From the NCBI RefSeq assembly GCF_031202305.1, contig NZ_CP101731.1, positions 3,722,501 through 3,786,500 of the forward strand: 64,000 nucleotides of DNA, in the 5' to 3' direction. The notes under the pieces are model-generated. The model did not search any database, was not told the origin of the DNA, and saw nothing but the letters and a program-made list of their open reading frames with translations. The stretch comes from Pelagibacterium sp. 26DY04. GTDB lineage: Bacteria > Pseudomonadota > Alphaproteobacteria > Rhizobiales > Devosiaceae. Position 1 is the first letter of the stretch; every line of letters begins with the position of its first letter. Positions 17,425 through 25,951 of the stretch are shown in pieces. The position numbers were made by a program, and so were the translations under genes.

Positions 17425-19224
17425 CTAGTAGACGCGCGCCTTGGGCGCGATTTTGGCAAGGTCGATGCCGTCCGAAAGCGGATCCACATGCACCGGCCGG
17501 TAGTCCAGCGCCACATTGCCGGCGTCATCCACCCAGGAAAGCGTATGCTTGCGCCAGTTGGCGTCGTCGCGCTCGGAGAAATCCTCGCGCGCATGGGCGC
17601 CCCGGCTTTCCTTGCGGTTTTCCGCCGAATAGACGGTGGTGACGGCATTGGCCATCAGGTTTTCCAGTTCGAGCGTTTCCACCAGATCCGAATTCCAGAT
17701 CAGCGAACGGTCATGGACCTTGATGTCCTTGAGCTCGCCCCAGATTTCCGAAATCCGCCGGCATCCGCTTTCCAGGGTCTCCTGGGTGCGGAACACGGCG
17801 GCGTCTTCCTGCATGGCGCGCTGCATCTTGTCTCTGAGCTTTGCCGTGGGTATCGCGCCATTGGCGTTCCGCAACCGGTCGAAGCGCGCCATGATCTTGT
17901 CTTCGGCGGCTTTGTTGACTTCGGGCACCGGGGAATTGCGGTCGATGATCTCGCCGGCCCGGATCGCCGCGGCACGCCCGAACACCACGAGGTCGATCAG
18001 AGAATTGGACCCCAGCCGGTTGGCGCCATGGACCGAAGCGCAACCCGCTTCGCCCACCGCCATCAGCCCGGGGATCGTGGCATCGGGCCCGCCATTGCGC
18101 GGATCGATCGCTTCGCCCCAATAGGTCGTGGGGATGCCGCCCATATTGTAATGGACCGTCGGGATCACCGGGATCGGATCGCGGGTCAGATCGACCCCGG
18201 CGAAGATCTTTGCCGATTCCGAAATCCCCGGCAGCCGTTCATGCAGCACGGCGGGGTCAAGATGGTCGAGGTGGAGGAAGATGTGGTCCTTCTTGGGCCC
18301 CACGCCCCGCCCCTCGCGGATTTCGAGCGTCATGCAGCGCGATACCACGTCGCGCGAAGCGAGGTCTTTCGCGTTGGGCGCATAGCGCTCCATGAAGCGC
18401 TCGCCCTCGGAATTGACCAGATAGCCGCCCTCGCCGCGCGCGCCCTCGGTGATCAGGCACCCCGAACCGTAAATGCCCGTGGGGTGGAACTGGACGAACT
18501 CCATGTCCTGCAGCGGCAGCCCGGCCCGCGCCACCATGCCGTTGCCGTCGCCGGTGCAGGTATGGGCGCTCGTCGCCGAGAAATAGGCGCGGCCATAGCC
18601 GCCGGTCGCCAGCACCACCATCTTGGCGCGGAACCGGTGGATGGTGCCGTCGTCGAGCTTCCAGGCGATCACCCCCTGGCAAACCCCGTCATCGCTCATC
18701 AAAAGGTCGATGGCGAAATATTCGACGAAGAACTCGGCATTGTTGCGCAGGCTCTGCCCGTAAAGCGTGTGCAGGATCGCATGGCCGGTCCGGTCCGCCG
18801 CCGCGCAGGTGCGCTGCACCGGGGGGCCGTCGCCATAGTTCTGCATGTGCCCGCCGAACGGGCGCTGATAGATCTTGCCCTCTTCGGTGCGCGAGAACGG
18901 CACGCCGTAATGCTCGAGCTCGTAAACCGCCTGAGGCGCCTCGCGGGCCAGATATTCCATGGCGTCGTTGTCGCCCAGCCAGTCCGACCCCTTGACGGTG
19001 TCGTACATGTGCCACTGCCAGCTGTCGGGGCCCATATTGGAGAGCGAGGCGGCAATCCCGCCCTGCGCCGCCACCGTATGCGAGCGGGTCGGAAACACCT
19101 TGGTGACGCATGCCGTCGAAAAGCCCTGCTCGGCCATGCCCAGCGTCGCGCGCAAACCCGCGCCGCCGGCGCCGACCACCACGACGTCATAGGCGTGGTC
19201 GATGATTTGATAAGCCGAAGCCAT
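17425..19224 (-). CDS. sdhA: Succinate dehydrogenase flavoprotein subunit
   Basis: A 599-residue catalytic subunit that oxidises succinate to fumarate. The FAD-binding GAGGAGLRA lies near residue 18, followed by [12 protein letters not shown], which contains the His that carries covalent FAD. HPTG and the active-site region [19 protein letters not shown] follow. The GGAGG ribosome site overlaps the end of sdhD, which stops 7 nt before this ATG. An SDHAF4-like gene, a likely helper for flavinylated SdhA, is found at 37109-37300. Confidence 0.98.
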   Translation of the reverse strand: MASAYQIIDHAYDVVVVGAGGAGLRATLGMAEQGFSTACVTKVFPTRSHTVAAQGGIAASLSNMGPDSWQWHMYDTVKGSDWLGDNDAMEYLAREAPQAVYELEHYGVPFSRTEEGKIYQRPFGGHMQNYGDGPPVQRTCAAADRTGHAILHTLYGQSLRNNAEFFVEYFAIDLLMSDDGVCQGVIAWKLDDGTIHRFRAKMVVLATGGYGRAYFSATSAHTCTGDGNGMVARAGLPLQDMEFVQFHPTGIYGSGCLITEGARGEGGYLVNSEGERFMERYAPNAKDLASRDVVSRCMTLEIREGRGVGPKKDHIFLHLDHLDPAVLHERLPGISESAKIFAGVDLTRDPIPVIPTVHYNMGGIPTTYWGEAIDPRNGGPDATIPGLMAVGEAGCASVHGANRLGSNSLIDLVVFGRAAAIRAGEIIDRNSPVPEVNKAAEDKIMARFDRLRNANGAIPTAKLRDKMQRAMQEDAAVFRTQETLESGCRRISEIWGELKDIKVHDRSLIWNSDLVETLELENLMANAVTTVYSAENRKESRGAHAREDFSERDDANWRKHTLSWVDDAGNVALDYRPVHVDPLSDGIDLAKIAPKARVY

Positions 19225-19231
19225 GAACTAA

Positions 19232-19582
19232 CTAACCTCCAAAGGCGAGGACGAGCACCGAGACCGCGGCGATGACGCCGATGATCAGAACGAAAATCGT
19301 ATTGAGCGTCTTGGCGAGCGCGTGCAGCTTGGGATCGTGGACATAGTCCTCGATCACTTCATACATGCCGATGCGCATATGGATGAGCGGGGAAGCGATG
19401 AGCGCCAGCGCCAGGATGGCGACAAACGGGTTCGAGAAGGTCGCCGCCATCTCGGCCCGCGTGGCCCCGGCAAACGAGACCACCAGCCAGATCAGAAAGC
19501 CCACAAAGGCGATGTTGATGACGCCCGTGACGCGCTGGCGGATGAAGGTGCCGGTGCCCTTTTCCCTTGGATGGGTCTTCAT
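19232..19582 (-). CDS. sdhD: Succinate dehydrogenase membrane anchor subunit
   Basis: A 116-residue membrane protein with three helices (near residues 20-42, 50-70 and 90-113). The second helix ends in SPLIHMRIGMYEVIEDYVHDP, the heme/quinone-side region of SdhD. It anchors SdhAB with SdhC. The ATG has GGGGGAG 5 nt upstream and follows the sdhC stop by 11 nt. Confidence 0.94.
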   Translation of the reverse strand: MKTHPREKGTGTFIRQRVTGVINIAFVGFLIWLVVSFAGATRAEMAATFSNPFVAILALALIASPLIHMRIGMYEVIEDYVHDPKLHALAKTLNTIFVLIIGVIAAVSVLVLAFGG

Positions 19583-19593
19583 GTCTTCTCCCC

Positions 19594-19977
19594 CTAGAAC
19601 CAGACCAGCAGCGCCCAGACCAGCACCGTGGCGGTCACCGAAAACACCAGGGTTGCCACCGTGATGATCTCGCGCCCGGCTGGATCGAACCCGGCGCCCG
19701 TATCCCAGACGAAATGCTTGATTCCGCCGGCCATGTGGTGGAACAGCGTCCAGGTATAAAGAAAGAGGCCGATCTGGATGATGGGGTAGCCGAAGAACCC
19801 CTGAACCATCTCGAACTCTTCCTGTCCCAGCGCCGCCGCCCCCAGCCACAAAACGAACAGGATGGTGCCCAGATAGAGCCCTATGCCGAGGATCCGGTGC
19901 AGGATCGACATCGTCATGGTGAGGGTGAAACGCCAAACCGAAAGGTGGGGAGAGGTGGGTCGAAACTGGGTCGCCAT
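19594..19977 (-). CDS. sdhC: Succinate dehydrogenase cytochrome b556 subunit
   Basis: A 127-residue membrane subunit with the family signatures RPTSPHLSVWRF, SILHRILG (quinone-site Ser24 and Arg28) and HHMAGGIKHFVWD, in which His81 matches the heme ligand by spacing to His88. It is the first gene of sdhCDAB. The start at 19977 gives the usual N terminus MATQFRPTSPHLS; a longer in-frame start would add 24 residues of non-conserved sequence. The promoter lies in the 260-bp region shared with the divergent NUDIX gene. Confidence 0.95.
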   Translation of the reverse strand: MATQFRPTSPHLSVWRFTLTMTMSILHRILGIGLYLGTILFVLWLGAAALGQEEFEMVQGFFGYPIIQIGLFLYTWTLFHHMAGGIKHFVWDTGAGFDPAGREIITVATLVFSVTATVLVWALLVWF

Positions 19978-20107
19978 GCTGCCTCGATCTCCTCCGGCGC
20001 CGGGGCCGGGCATGAACAGCCGGTCGCCCGGCATCGAACTTGGCGCCAACTTCTAATCGCGCTTTCCCCATTCGTCAAAGGGACATGGGTACGTCTTTGG
20101 TCTCAAA

Positions 20108-20125
20108 ACCGCTTTCCGAAGCGGT
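20108..20125. promoter_or_regulatory. Inverted repeat upstream of sdhC
   Basis: ACCGCTT-tccg-AAGCGGT is a perfect 7-bp inverted repeat about 130 bp before the sdhC ATG, next to an AT-rich stretch (20126-20160) that could hold the promoters of both divergent genes. It could be an operator or an upstream-transcript hairpin. No better evidence is visible. Confidence 0.3.
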
Positions 20126-20215
20126 GCTAAAATATTGACTTTCAACGTCATATTTTATTTCCGCACTGGACATCGAGGGCTAAGTCGAGGCAAGACTGGG
20201 GAAATGTCAGCCAGG

Positions 20216-20232
20216 TTTACCTACTAGGTAAA
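20216..20232. promoter_or_regulatory. 17-bp palindrome at the NUDIX ribosome-binding site
   Basis: TTTACCTACTAGGTAAA is an 8-bp perfect inverted repeat around a single central C. It ends 5 nt before the ATG and contains the ribosome site (AGGTAAA). A protein bound here would block both transcription and translation start; as RNA it would fold over the ribosome site. The binder is unknown; the nearby MarR regulator is one candidate. Confidence 0.5.
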
Positions 20233-20237
20233 GTAGC

Positions 20238-20822
20238 ATGTCCAAGCCCAGTCCCATCCGCATCGAGAGCAAAAAAATCCTCGCCCGCGCCTGGGGAAGC
20301 CTTACCGAGTATGTTTTTTCGCTTCCTCACCGCGACGGCAGCGAAAATCGCCACACGCGCGAGGTCTATGACCACGGCAATGCGGCGGCGATTCTGCTCA
20401 TCGATCCCGACCGCCGATGCCTGACGCTCGTGCGCCAGTTCCGCCTGCCGCCCCATCTTCTGGGCGATGACGGCTATCTGCTCGAAGTCTGTGCCGGGCT
20501 CCTCGATGGCGACACGCCCCAAGCCTGCGCGAAAAAGGAAGCGATGGAGGAAACCGGCATCGCGCCCGCAACGCTCGCCCATGTGTTCGATCTCTATGCC
20601 AGCCCCGGCTCGCTCTCGGAAAAAACCCACTGTTTCCTGGGCTTTTACACCGAAACCGACCGCACCGGCGCAGGCGGCGGGCTCGGCCACGAAGGCGAGG
20701 ACATCGAGATCGTCGAGATCGGCTTTGACGAAGCCCTCGGCCGGATCGAACAAGGCGCCATCGTTGATTCCAAAACCGTGGCGCTGATTCAGCACGCCGC
20801 TCTCAAGGGGATTCTGCGCTGA
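20238..20822 (+). CDS. NUDIX hydrolase, NudK/ADP-sugar type
   Basis: A 194-residue NUDIX enzyme. The Nudix box spans about residues 87-108 (GLLDGDTPQACAKKEAMEETG). It has KEA where the consensus is REx, as in GDP-mannose pyrophosphatase NudK, and the same N-terminal SKKILARAWGSLTEYVF type of start. It probably hydrolyses a nucleoside diphosphate sugar or ADP-ribose; which one is not decidable here. Its 3' end overlaps the convergent marR gene by 20 bp. Confidence 0.88.
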   Translation: MSKPSPIRIESKKILARAWGSLTEYVFSLPHRDGSENRHTREVYDHGNAAAILLIDPDRRCLTLVRQFRLPPHLLGDDGYLLEVCAGLLDGDTPQACAKKEAMEETGIAPATLAHVFDLYASPGSLSEKTHCFLGFYTETDRTGAGGGLGHEGEDIEIVEIGFDEALGRIEQGAIVDSKTVALIQHAALKGILR

Positions 20823-21261
20823 CCGGTTCGGGCACAAGGCCCAGCACGCGATTGAGCCCCGGTACGGCTACCCTCAGCGCATCCTTCTCCGCCTCGGTCA
20901 GCCCTTCCAGGGCTTGGGCCAGGACCTTCTCGCGCGCCGCGCAGGCCACGGCAATGGCTTTTACGCCCTTACCGGTCACTTCGAGCCGCACGGCCCGGCG
21001 GTCCCCCGCCTCGACGATGCGCGAGAGCATTCCTTCCCGCACCAGGCCATCGACGATCCGCGAGGCGGTGGGGGCGGCTATCCGCTCGCGGGCGGCAAGC
21101 CGGCTCAGCGTCGTGCGCTTGAGATAGTGCACCCCGGCCAGGATGGAGAGTTGCGCTGCCGTGCACCCGCTCTCCCTGTCAGCGGCCTGCAACAGCCGAT
21201 CGAGGGGCAGGACGATGCGATGCATCAATTGCAACGTTCGCGAAAGGCTTGCGTTTGACAT
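20803..21261 (-). CDS. MarR-family transcriptional regulator
   Basis: A 152-residue winged-helix regulator: AAQLSILAGVHYLKRTTLSRLA, then the recognition helix APTASRIVDGLVREGML and the wing SRIVEAGDRRAVRLEVTGKG with the conserved DxRxxRL-like motif. MarR proteins usually repress neighbouring genes and release DNA on binding phenolic or oxidised ligands. It diverges from the VOC gene, with a TTAGC-tac-GCTAA palindrome between them, and is convergent with the NUDIX gene. Confidence 0.9.
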   Translation of the reverse strand: MSNASLSRTLQLMHRIVLPLDRLLQAADRESGCTAAQLSILAGVHYLKRTTLSRLAARERIAAPTASRIVDGLVREGMLSRIVEAGDRRAVRLEVTGKGVKAIAVACAAREKVLAQALEGLTEAEKDALRVAVPGLNRVLGLVPEPVSAESP

Positions 21262-21279
21262 CCGGCAGGTTTAACTTCG

Positions 21280-21292
21280 TTAGCTACGCTAA
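21280..21292. promoter_or_regulatory. MarR-type palindrome between marR and VOC gene
   Basis: TTAGC-tac-GCTAA lies 18 bp upstream of the marR start and 44 bp upstream of the VOC start. It is surrounded by related AT-rich half sites (TTTAAC, GTTAAC). Size and position suit a MarR dimer site controlling both genes. Confidence 0.4.
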
Positions 21293-21336
21293 ATATTAGC
21301 TTAGACGGTTAACCGCCGCCACGAAAGGTGCCGCCC

Positions 21337-21753
21337 ATGGAATTCCACGTCGGACGTCTCATCGATCACGTTCATCTGCGCGTTGCCGACGTTGAAAGAA
21401 GCAAAAGCTTCTACCGCGCGGCGCTGGCCGCCCTGGGCCGTGAAATTACCCACGAAGGCGAAGGGTTCTTCGCCTCGGACGAATTGTTCGTGGACAAGGC
21501 CGACGATTATGTCACCCGCGTGCACCTGGCCTTCCAGGCCGATGGCCCCGAAATGGTCGCCCGCTTCCACCAGGCCGCCCTTGCCGCCGGCGGCACCGAC
21601 AATGGCGCGCCGGGCGAGCGCCCCTATCATCCCGGTTATTACGCCTGTTTCGTCATCGATCCGGACGGCAACAATATCGAAGCTGTGTGGCACGGCCCCT
21701 CGACGCGCAGCGCCGACTCCGTCGTCGTCACCCCCACCGGCGGCCAGGTATGA
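21337..21753 (+). CDS. VOC-family (glyoxalase/dioxygenase-fold) protein
   Basis: A 138-residue protein with one paired beta-alpha-beta-beta-beta VOC module. The first half has IDHVHLRVADVERSKSFYRAAL and the second HPGYYACFVIDPDGNNIEAVWHG. His in DHVHL and Glu in NNIEAV match the usual metal ligands. The substrate is unknown. The ATG at 21337 has AAAGG 8-9 nt upstream; a GTG 9 bp earlier overlaps that site. It is co-translated with the next gene through a 4-bp overlap. Confidence 0.85.
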   Translation: MEFHVGRLIDHVHLRVADVERSKSFYRAALAALGREITHEGEGFFASDELFVDKADDYVTRVHLAFQADGPEMVARFHQAALAAGGTDNGAPGERPYHPGYYACFVIDPDGNNIEAVWHGPSTRSADSVVVTPTGGQV

Positions 21754-22007
21754 GCACCGACCTCTCCAATCTCTCCCGCCCCATCCAGCCGATGCCCGAC
21801 GATATCGGGCAGCAGCTCAAGGCCAAAAAGCTGGAGAAACAATACGCCGCCCGCCCCGCCTATCAGCGCAACGACTATCTGGGCTGGATCGCCCGCGCCA
21901 AACGCCCGGCCACGCGGGAAAAACGTATCGCCCAGATGCTCGAGGAACTCGAAAAGGGCGGCGTCTACATGGGCATGGCCTGGCGGGGCGACGCCGATCA
22001 GGCGTAG
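21750..22007 (+). CDS. YdeI/OmpD-associated domain protein, short form
   Basis: An 85-residue protein matching the C-terminal end of YdeI/OmpD-associated proteins: ARPAYQRNDYLGWIARAKRPATREKRIAQMLEELEKG. It lacks the larger N-terminal domain of full-length members and appears complete as a short protein, because its ATG overlaps the VOC stop (ATGA). Function is unknown. Its end overlaps the convergent DUF1737 gene by 10 bp. Confidence 0.72.
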   Translation: MSTDLSNLSRPIQPMPDDIGQQLKAKKLEKQYAARPAYQRNDYLGWIARAKRPATREKRIAQMLEELEKGGVYMGMAWRGDADQA

Positions 22008-22207
22008 TCGGTGAGCTTTTTGTCGGGGTCGTAAACCTGGTCGGAAACCTCCTTGGTCACCGCCTGCCCGCAGCGCATCTTTCCCGCCACCGCATCGAAC
22101 ACGTAATGGGGCTCGCCATAGAGCAGCCAGCCCTCGCTCAGCGCCTTTGTGACCTTGTGGCAAAAGGACGAATCGTCGTCCCCCGACAGGAAGCGATAAA
22201 TCACCAT
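21998..22207 (-). CDS. DUF1737 small protein
   Basis: A 69-residue protein with the DUF1737 pattern: YRFLSGDDDSSFCHKVTKAL, EGWLLYGEPHYVFD, then CGQAVTKEV. Members are small soluble proteins of unknown role, common next to housekeeping genes. The two cysteines (in SFCHK and MRCGQ) are conserved positions as I remember the family. It stands alone, transcribed against its neighbour. Confidence 0.75.
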   Translation of the reverse strand: MVIYRFLSGDDDSSFCHKVTKALSEGWLLYGEPHYVFDAVAGKMRCGQAVTKEVSDQVYDPDKKLTDYA

Positions 22208-22305
22208 TGCCCGATCTCCTTTGTGGTTCTTGCGCCAAGCATAGCAATTGATCTTGGCCGCGCCAGGGTCTATCGCAAACCGATCGACGTGAAAGGATGA
22301 ACTCC

Positions 22306-22944
22306 ATGGCGCAGGACTTTCCCCCCTTCCTCCTCGAGGGCTACCGCAATTTCATGGCGGGCCGCTACAGTGCCGAGAGCGAGCGCTATCGCAGCCTCGC
22401 CGAGGAAGGCCAGAAGCCCACGACCATGGTGATCGCCTGCTGCGATTCCCGCTCGGCCCCCGAAACCATTTTCGATGCCGGCCCCGGCCAGCTCTTCGTT
22501 CTGCGCAACGTCGCCAACCTCGTACCGCCTTTTGGTCCCGACGCCGCCTATCACGGCACCTCCTCGGCCATCGAATTCGCCGTCATCCATTTGAAGGTCG
22601 CCCATATCGTTGTCATGGGCCATGGCCGCTGCGGCGGCATTTCCGGCGCCCTCGCCACCGCTGCCGGTCACGCCCCGGAAGGCGACTTCATCGGCAAATG
22701 GCTGACCATGGTCAAGGACGTCGCCGACAAGGTCGAAGCCAATTCGCTGATGACCCCGGCCGAACAGCAGACCGCGCTCGAACGCATCGCCATCCGCCAG
22801 TCGCTTAACAACCTCCTGACCTTCCCTTTCGTCAAATCCCGCGTCGATGAGAACCAGCTTTCGATCCACGGCGCCTGGTTCGACATCTCAACGGGCGAGC
22901 TCTGGACCATGAACGGGGAGAGCGGCGACTTTTCACGCCCCTAG
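22306..22944 (+). CDS. Beta-class carbonic anhydrase
   Basis: A 212-residue enzyme interconverting CO2 and bicarbonate. Zinc ligands are visible: C46 in CCDSRS (with the D47-R49 dyad), H106 and C109 in GHGRCGG. It contains the FVLRNVANLVPP motif and the typical C-terminal HGAWFDISTGELW. GAAAGG is 9 nt before this ATG and directly abuts the in-frame ATG at 22297, so 22306 is preferred. It supplies bicarbonate for carboxylations. Confidence 0.94.
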   Translation: MAQDFPPFLLEGYRNFMAGRYSAESERYRSLAEEGQKPTTMVIACCDSRSAPETIFDAGPGQLFVLRNVANLVPPFGPDAAYHGTSSAIEFAVIHLKVAHIVVMGHGRCGGISGALATAAGHAPEGDFIGKWLTMVKDVADKVEANSLMTPAEQQTALERIAIRQSLNNLLTFPFVKSRVDENQLSIHGAWFDISTGELWTMNGESGDFSRP

Positions 22945-22950
22945 ATCCGC

Positions 22951-23835
22951 TCACCCCACCGGCTGGGTTGCCGCCTGCCTTGGCTTGAGCTTGACCACAG
23001 TGAGGATCAGCCCAGCGAAAACCAGCACCCCGCCGGCAATATCCACCGGATAGATCGGCTCGCCCAGGATCAGCACGCCCGAACTGATCCCCGCGATGGG
23101 CACCAGCAGCGTGAAGGGAGCCACCGTCGCCGCCGAATGGCGCGAGAGCAGCCCGCTCCACATGGCAAAGCCGAAAAGCGTTGCCGGATAGGCGAGGAAC
23201 GCGACCAGTCCCACCACGCTCCAGCTCGGCGGCATCAGCCCGGCAAAGGCGCTCGTCCCGCCCTCGAAGGCGAACGAGAGGGCAAAGAGCGGGATCGAGG
23301 CGAAGAAATTGCCCCAGACGGTAAAGGGCACCATGGGAACCGCGCCGGCCTTTTTGGAAATGATATTGGCCGTGCCCCAGCACAAGGCCGCCACCATCAA
23401 GATGGCGATGGGAACCAGTTCTCCGTCCGCTCCATGGCCCCAGGCAATCACCCCGATCCCGGCAAACGCCACCGCCGCGCCCACCATCTGGAGCCGGCGC
23501 GGCACTTCGCCGAAGACGAAAAACGCCAGCCCGATGGTAAACATCGCCTGCACCTGCAGGGCCAGCGAAGCGAGCGAAGCGGAAAGCCCCATGAAGATCG
23601 CGAGGTTCAAAAGCGCATAGAGCGCGCAGCCCATGAAAAGCCCGTAGCCGACCACCAGCCGCCACGGCGCCTGGGGCCGGGCGACGAAAAAGATCACCGG
23701 CACGGCGGCAAAGAAAAACCGCAGCGCCGCGACCAGCAGCGGCGGCAACTCTCCGACGCTTAGCTTGATGACCGTGAAATTGACGCCCCAGATCGTGACG
23801 ACGACCAGGGCAATGAGCACGTCGCGCAAGGGCAT
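22951..23835 (-). CDS. EamA-family (DMT) transporter
   Basis: A 294-residue inner-membrane protein with ten predicted helices arranged as two EamA repeats (about residues 5-135 and 145-285). DMT-superfamily members export amino acids or other metabolites; no substrate motif is visible. The start at 23835 has GGAAG upstream, whereas an in-frame ATG 51 bp earlier adds a poorly matching polar N terminus. It ends 6 bp from the convergent carbonic anhydrase stop. Confidence 0.88.
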   Translation of the reverse strand: MPLRDVLIALVVVTIWGVNFTVIKLSVGELPPLLVAALRFFFAAVPVIFFVARPQAPWRLVVGYGLFMGCALYALLNLAIFMGLSASLASLALQVQAMFTIGLAFFVFGEVPRRLQMVGAAVAFAGIGVIAWGHGADGELVPIAILMVAALCWGTANIISKKAGAVPMVPFTVWGNFFASIPLFALSFAFEGGTSAFAGLMPPSWSVVGLVAFLAYPATLFGFAMWSGLLSRHSAATVAPFTLLVPIAGISSGVLILGEPIYPVDIAGGVLVFAGLILTVVKLKPRQAATQPVG

Positions 23836-23919
23836 GGCGGGCTTCCGAAGAAAAGACAGGAGCCCTGCCTTAGCGCAGAGTGACAAGGCTTGTCATCCCG
23901 CATGGTGAACGCGGCGAGG

Positions 23920-24146
23920 CCCCTCACCCGCCGCTTCAGGGCGAGCTCGCCCAGAGGAAGAGGTGAACGTGAGCGGCGGCACCCGATGTCCTTCTCCCCG
24001 CTGGGGAGAAGGTGGCCGCGAAGCGGTCCGATGAGGGGCCGCAGCGGTGGCCCAGGATATCGCTCTTGCGTGAGACAAACGGGACGAGGGAGCCCCAGCC
24101 TAACCTCTCCCTTGGGGGAGAGGTCGACGCAAAACGGCGGGTGAGG
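23920..24146. repeat. Mosaic CT/GA-rich palindromic repeat, copy a
   Basis: Non-coding region containing CTTCTCCCC-gct-GGGGAGAAG (23991-24011), a second hairpin CTCTCCC-ttg-GGGGAGAG near 24104-24122, and the flanking words CCCTCACCC and GATGAGGGG. The same modules recur at 27823-27972 and 31115-31260. It is an interspersed palindromic repeat family without coding capacity. Confidence 0.75.
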
Positions 24147-24172
24147 CCTTCGCCAAGCTTCCAACCAGGCCG

Positions 24173-24478
24173 CTACCGCGCCCCGATCTCGATATCCTCG
24201 AACCCCGGAGCCGTGCCCCAGGCGAAGACTTCGCTCGTCGCCCGCAATCCATGGATCTGGAAGGGGTCCTCGGCGATGATCTGTTCGACTTCCGCGCGAC
24301 TCTCGGCCTCGAAAATCCAGAGCCCGCCCGAGGGCGCGCCGCCCGGTTCGGGACGCAAGGCCCCGGCGAGGGCAATCCTGCCCTTGTATTTGCGCAAATA
24401 GGCTTGATGCGCTTCGGTATGGGCGGCGCGGATATCCGCGCCGTCCGTCCGGTCGGTGAAAAGCGCCGCCCAACGCAT
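24173..24478 (-). CDS. YciI-like protein
   Basis: A 101-residue ferredoxin-like fold protein of the YciI group: MRWAALFTDR, the helix AHTEAHQAYLRKYKG, RIALAGAL, then SGGLWIFEAESRAEVEQIIAEDPF. The helix contains a His/Asp-type polar face typical of the putative active site. Its ATG overlaps the asd stop by one base (TGATG), so it is co-transcribed and probably coupled with asd. Function unknown. Confidence 0.82.
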   Translation of the reverse strand: MRWAALFTDRTDGADIRAAHTEAHQAYLRKYKGRIALAGALRPEPGGAPSGGLWIFEAESRAEVEQIIAEDPFQIHGLRATSEVFAWGTAPGFEDIEIGAR

Positions 24479-25518
24479 CAGGCGGCCTTCCTGTCCATCA
24501 GGCCACGCTCGATCAGCGTTTCGGCGATCTGGATGGTGTTGAGCGCCGCACCCTTGCGCAAATTGTCCGAGACCACCCACATGGCGAGCCCGTTTTCAAC
24601 CGTCACGTCCTCGCGGATGCGGCTCACATAGGTGGCATCCTCGCCCTTGGCTTCGACCGGGGTGATGTAGCCGCCGTTCTCGCGCTTATCGAGCACCACG
24701 ATCCCCGGCGCCTCGCGCAGGGCGTCCCGCGCCTCGTCGGGGGTGATGGGGTTGGCGAACTCCATGTTGACAGCTTCGGAATGCCCCACGAACACCGGCA
24801 CGCGCACCGCCGTGCAGGTCACCTTGATCTTGGGGTCGAGCATCTTCTTGGTTTCGGCCAGAACCTTCCACTCTTCCTTGGTGTAGCCATCCTCCATGAA
24901 CACGTCGATATGGGGGATGACGTTGAAGGCGATCTGCTTGGTGAACTTTTTCGGCTCGGGCTGGTCGTTGACGAAAATGCCCTTGGTCTGGTCCCAGAGC
25001 TCGTCCATGGCCTCCTTGCCTCCGCCCGAAACCGACTGATAGGTGGAAACCACCAGCCGGGTGATGGTCGCAAGATCGTGCAGCGGCTTTAGCGCCACGA
25101 CAAGTTGCGCCGTCGAGCAATTGGGATTGGCGATGATGTTCTTGCGTTCATTGCGCGCCATATAGGCGTCGAGCACATGCCCGTTGACCTCGGGCACCAC
25201 CAGCGGCACGTCCTCGTGGTAGCGCCATGCCGAGGAATTATCGATGACGATCGCGCCCGCTGCCCCGATCTTGGGCGCCCACTGCTTGGAGATATCGCCC
25301 CCAGCGCTCATCAGAACGAAATCGGTGCCGGTAAAGTCGAAATCGTCGAGGTTCTTGCACTTCAATATCTTGTCGCCGAAGCTCACCGCGCGGCCCACCG
25401 AGCGCGACGATGCCAAGGGCACCAGCTCGGAGACCGGGAAATTGCGTTCGGCGAGGATGTCGAGCATTTCGCGGCCCACATTGCCGGTGGCGCCTACGAC
25501 TGCAACCTTGTAACCCAT
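24478..25518 (-). CDS. asd: Aspartate-semialdehyde dehydrogenase
   Basis: A 346-residue enzyme reducing aspartyl phosphate to aspartate semialdehyde with NADPH, the branch point to lysine/diaminopimelate, threonine and methionine. GATGNVG (residues 9-15) binds NADP, and the catalytic Cys is C134 in NPNCSTAQ. SxSG-like YQSVSGGGKEAMDEL and the substrate-binding GHSEAVNMEF follow. AAAGGA lies 12 nt before the ATG. The gene leads a two-gene unit with the YciI-like gene. Confidence 0.97.
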   Translation of the reverse strand: MGYKVAVVGATGNVGREMLDILAERNFPVSELVPLASSRSVGRAVSFGDKILKCKNLDDFDFTGTDFVLMSAGGDISKQWAPKIGAAGAIVIDNSSAWRYHEDVPLVVPEVNGHVLDAYMARNERKNIIANPNCSTAQLVVALKPLHDLATITRLVVSTYQSVSGGGKEAMDELWDQTKGIFVNDQPEPKKFTKQIAFNVIPHIDVFMEDGYTKEEWKVLAETKKMLDPKIKVTCTAVRVPVFVGHSEAVNMEFANPITPDEARDALREAPGIVVLDKRENGGYITPVEAKGEDATYVSRIREDVTVENGLAMWVVSDNLRKGAALNTIQIAETLIERGLMDRKAA

Positions 25519-25723
25519 TTCGATTTTTGTCCTTTCACCCCACCTCCCGCGCCGGGGCGTTCCGCCCGCTCGGCCTTTATGTGCTTTGCCGCCCTCCCCG
25601 CCGGGAGGATTGGCCCGGGGAGTGCGTCAAGCGGTTTTGGTGGTGGTTTTACCCATAAACGGCATCGCGCCGGCGCTCGCGCCGACTGTTTTGAGCAGCA
25701 CTGTCATGGTCATTAATGCCACG
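25519..25723. other. asd upstream region
   Basis: This region precedes asd on the minus strand. It contains a GC-rich hairpin (CCTCCC-ggc-GGGGAGG, about 25606-25621) without a T run. A minus-strand reading frame of 28 codons (about 25707-25621) is rich in Thr, but no attenuator terminator lies between it and asd. No promoter could be called by eye. Confidence 0.35.
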
Positions 25724-25748
25724 AAAAAGGCTCCTGCCGTCCGGAGCC
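25724..25748 (-). terminator. Rho-independent terminator downstream of the PagL-like gene
   Basis: On the minus strand, GGCTCC and GGAGCC pair around 8 nt (25743-25748 with 25729-25734), followed by TTTTTC. It lies about 200 bp after the PagL-like stop and 206 bp before asd, so it probably insulates asd from upstream transcription. Confidence 0.65.
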
Positions 25749-25820
25749 CGTTACATACGTGGTTCCGGTCACTTTGCCAAGGGTGGCCACGGAGAATTGG
25801 AACGCGAACCGGGACTCCCC

Positions 25821-25925
25821 GTCATCCCGGGCCCGACCCGGGATCCAGTAACCGGCAGCGCCGCGGTTCCACCTGAGCGCGGAGTGTATTGGACCCGGCG
25901 CAAGGCCGGGGCGACCACGAGGTGA
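25821..25925. repeat. Intergenic palindromic repeat (GTCATCCCGGG type)
   Basis: Contains ATCCCGG-gcccga-CCCGGGAT followed by CCGGC-gcaa-GGCCGG, in the arrangement GTCATCCCGGGCCCGACCCG...ACCCGGCGCAAGGCCGGGGC. From memory, similar interspersed palindromes are common between alphaproteobacterial genes. No second full copy was found in this window. Confidence 0.5.
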
Positions 25926-25951
25926 CCGCCATCGCCCAACTGGCCGCGCAA

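Noticed and set aside
25621..25707. Thr-rich 28-codon minus-strand frame upstream of asd as a leader peptide for attenuation
   Set aside because: No terminator/antiterminator pair lies between it and asd and there is no ribosome site at a normal distance; the only T-run terminator is upstream of the frame.
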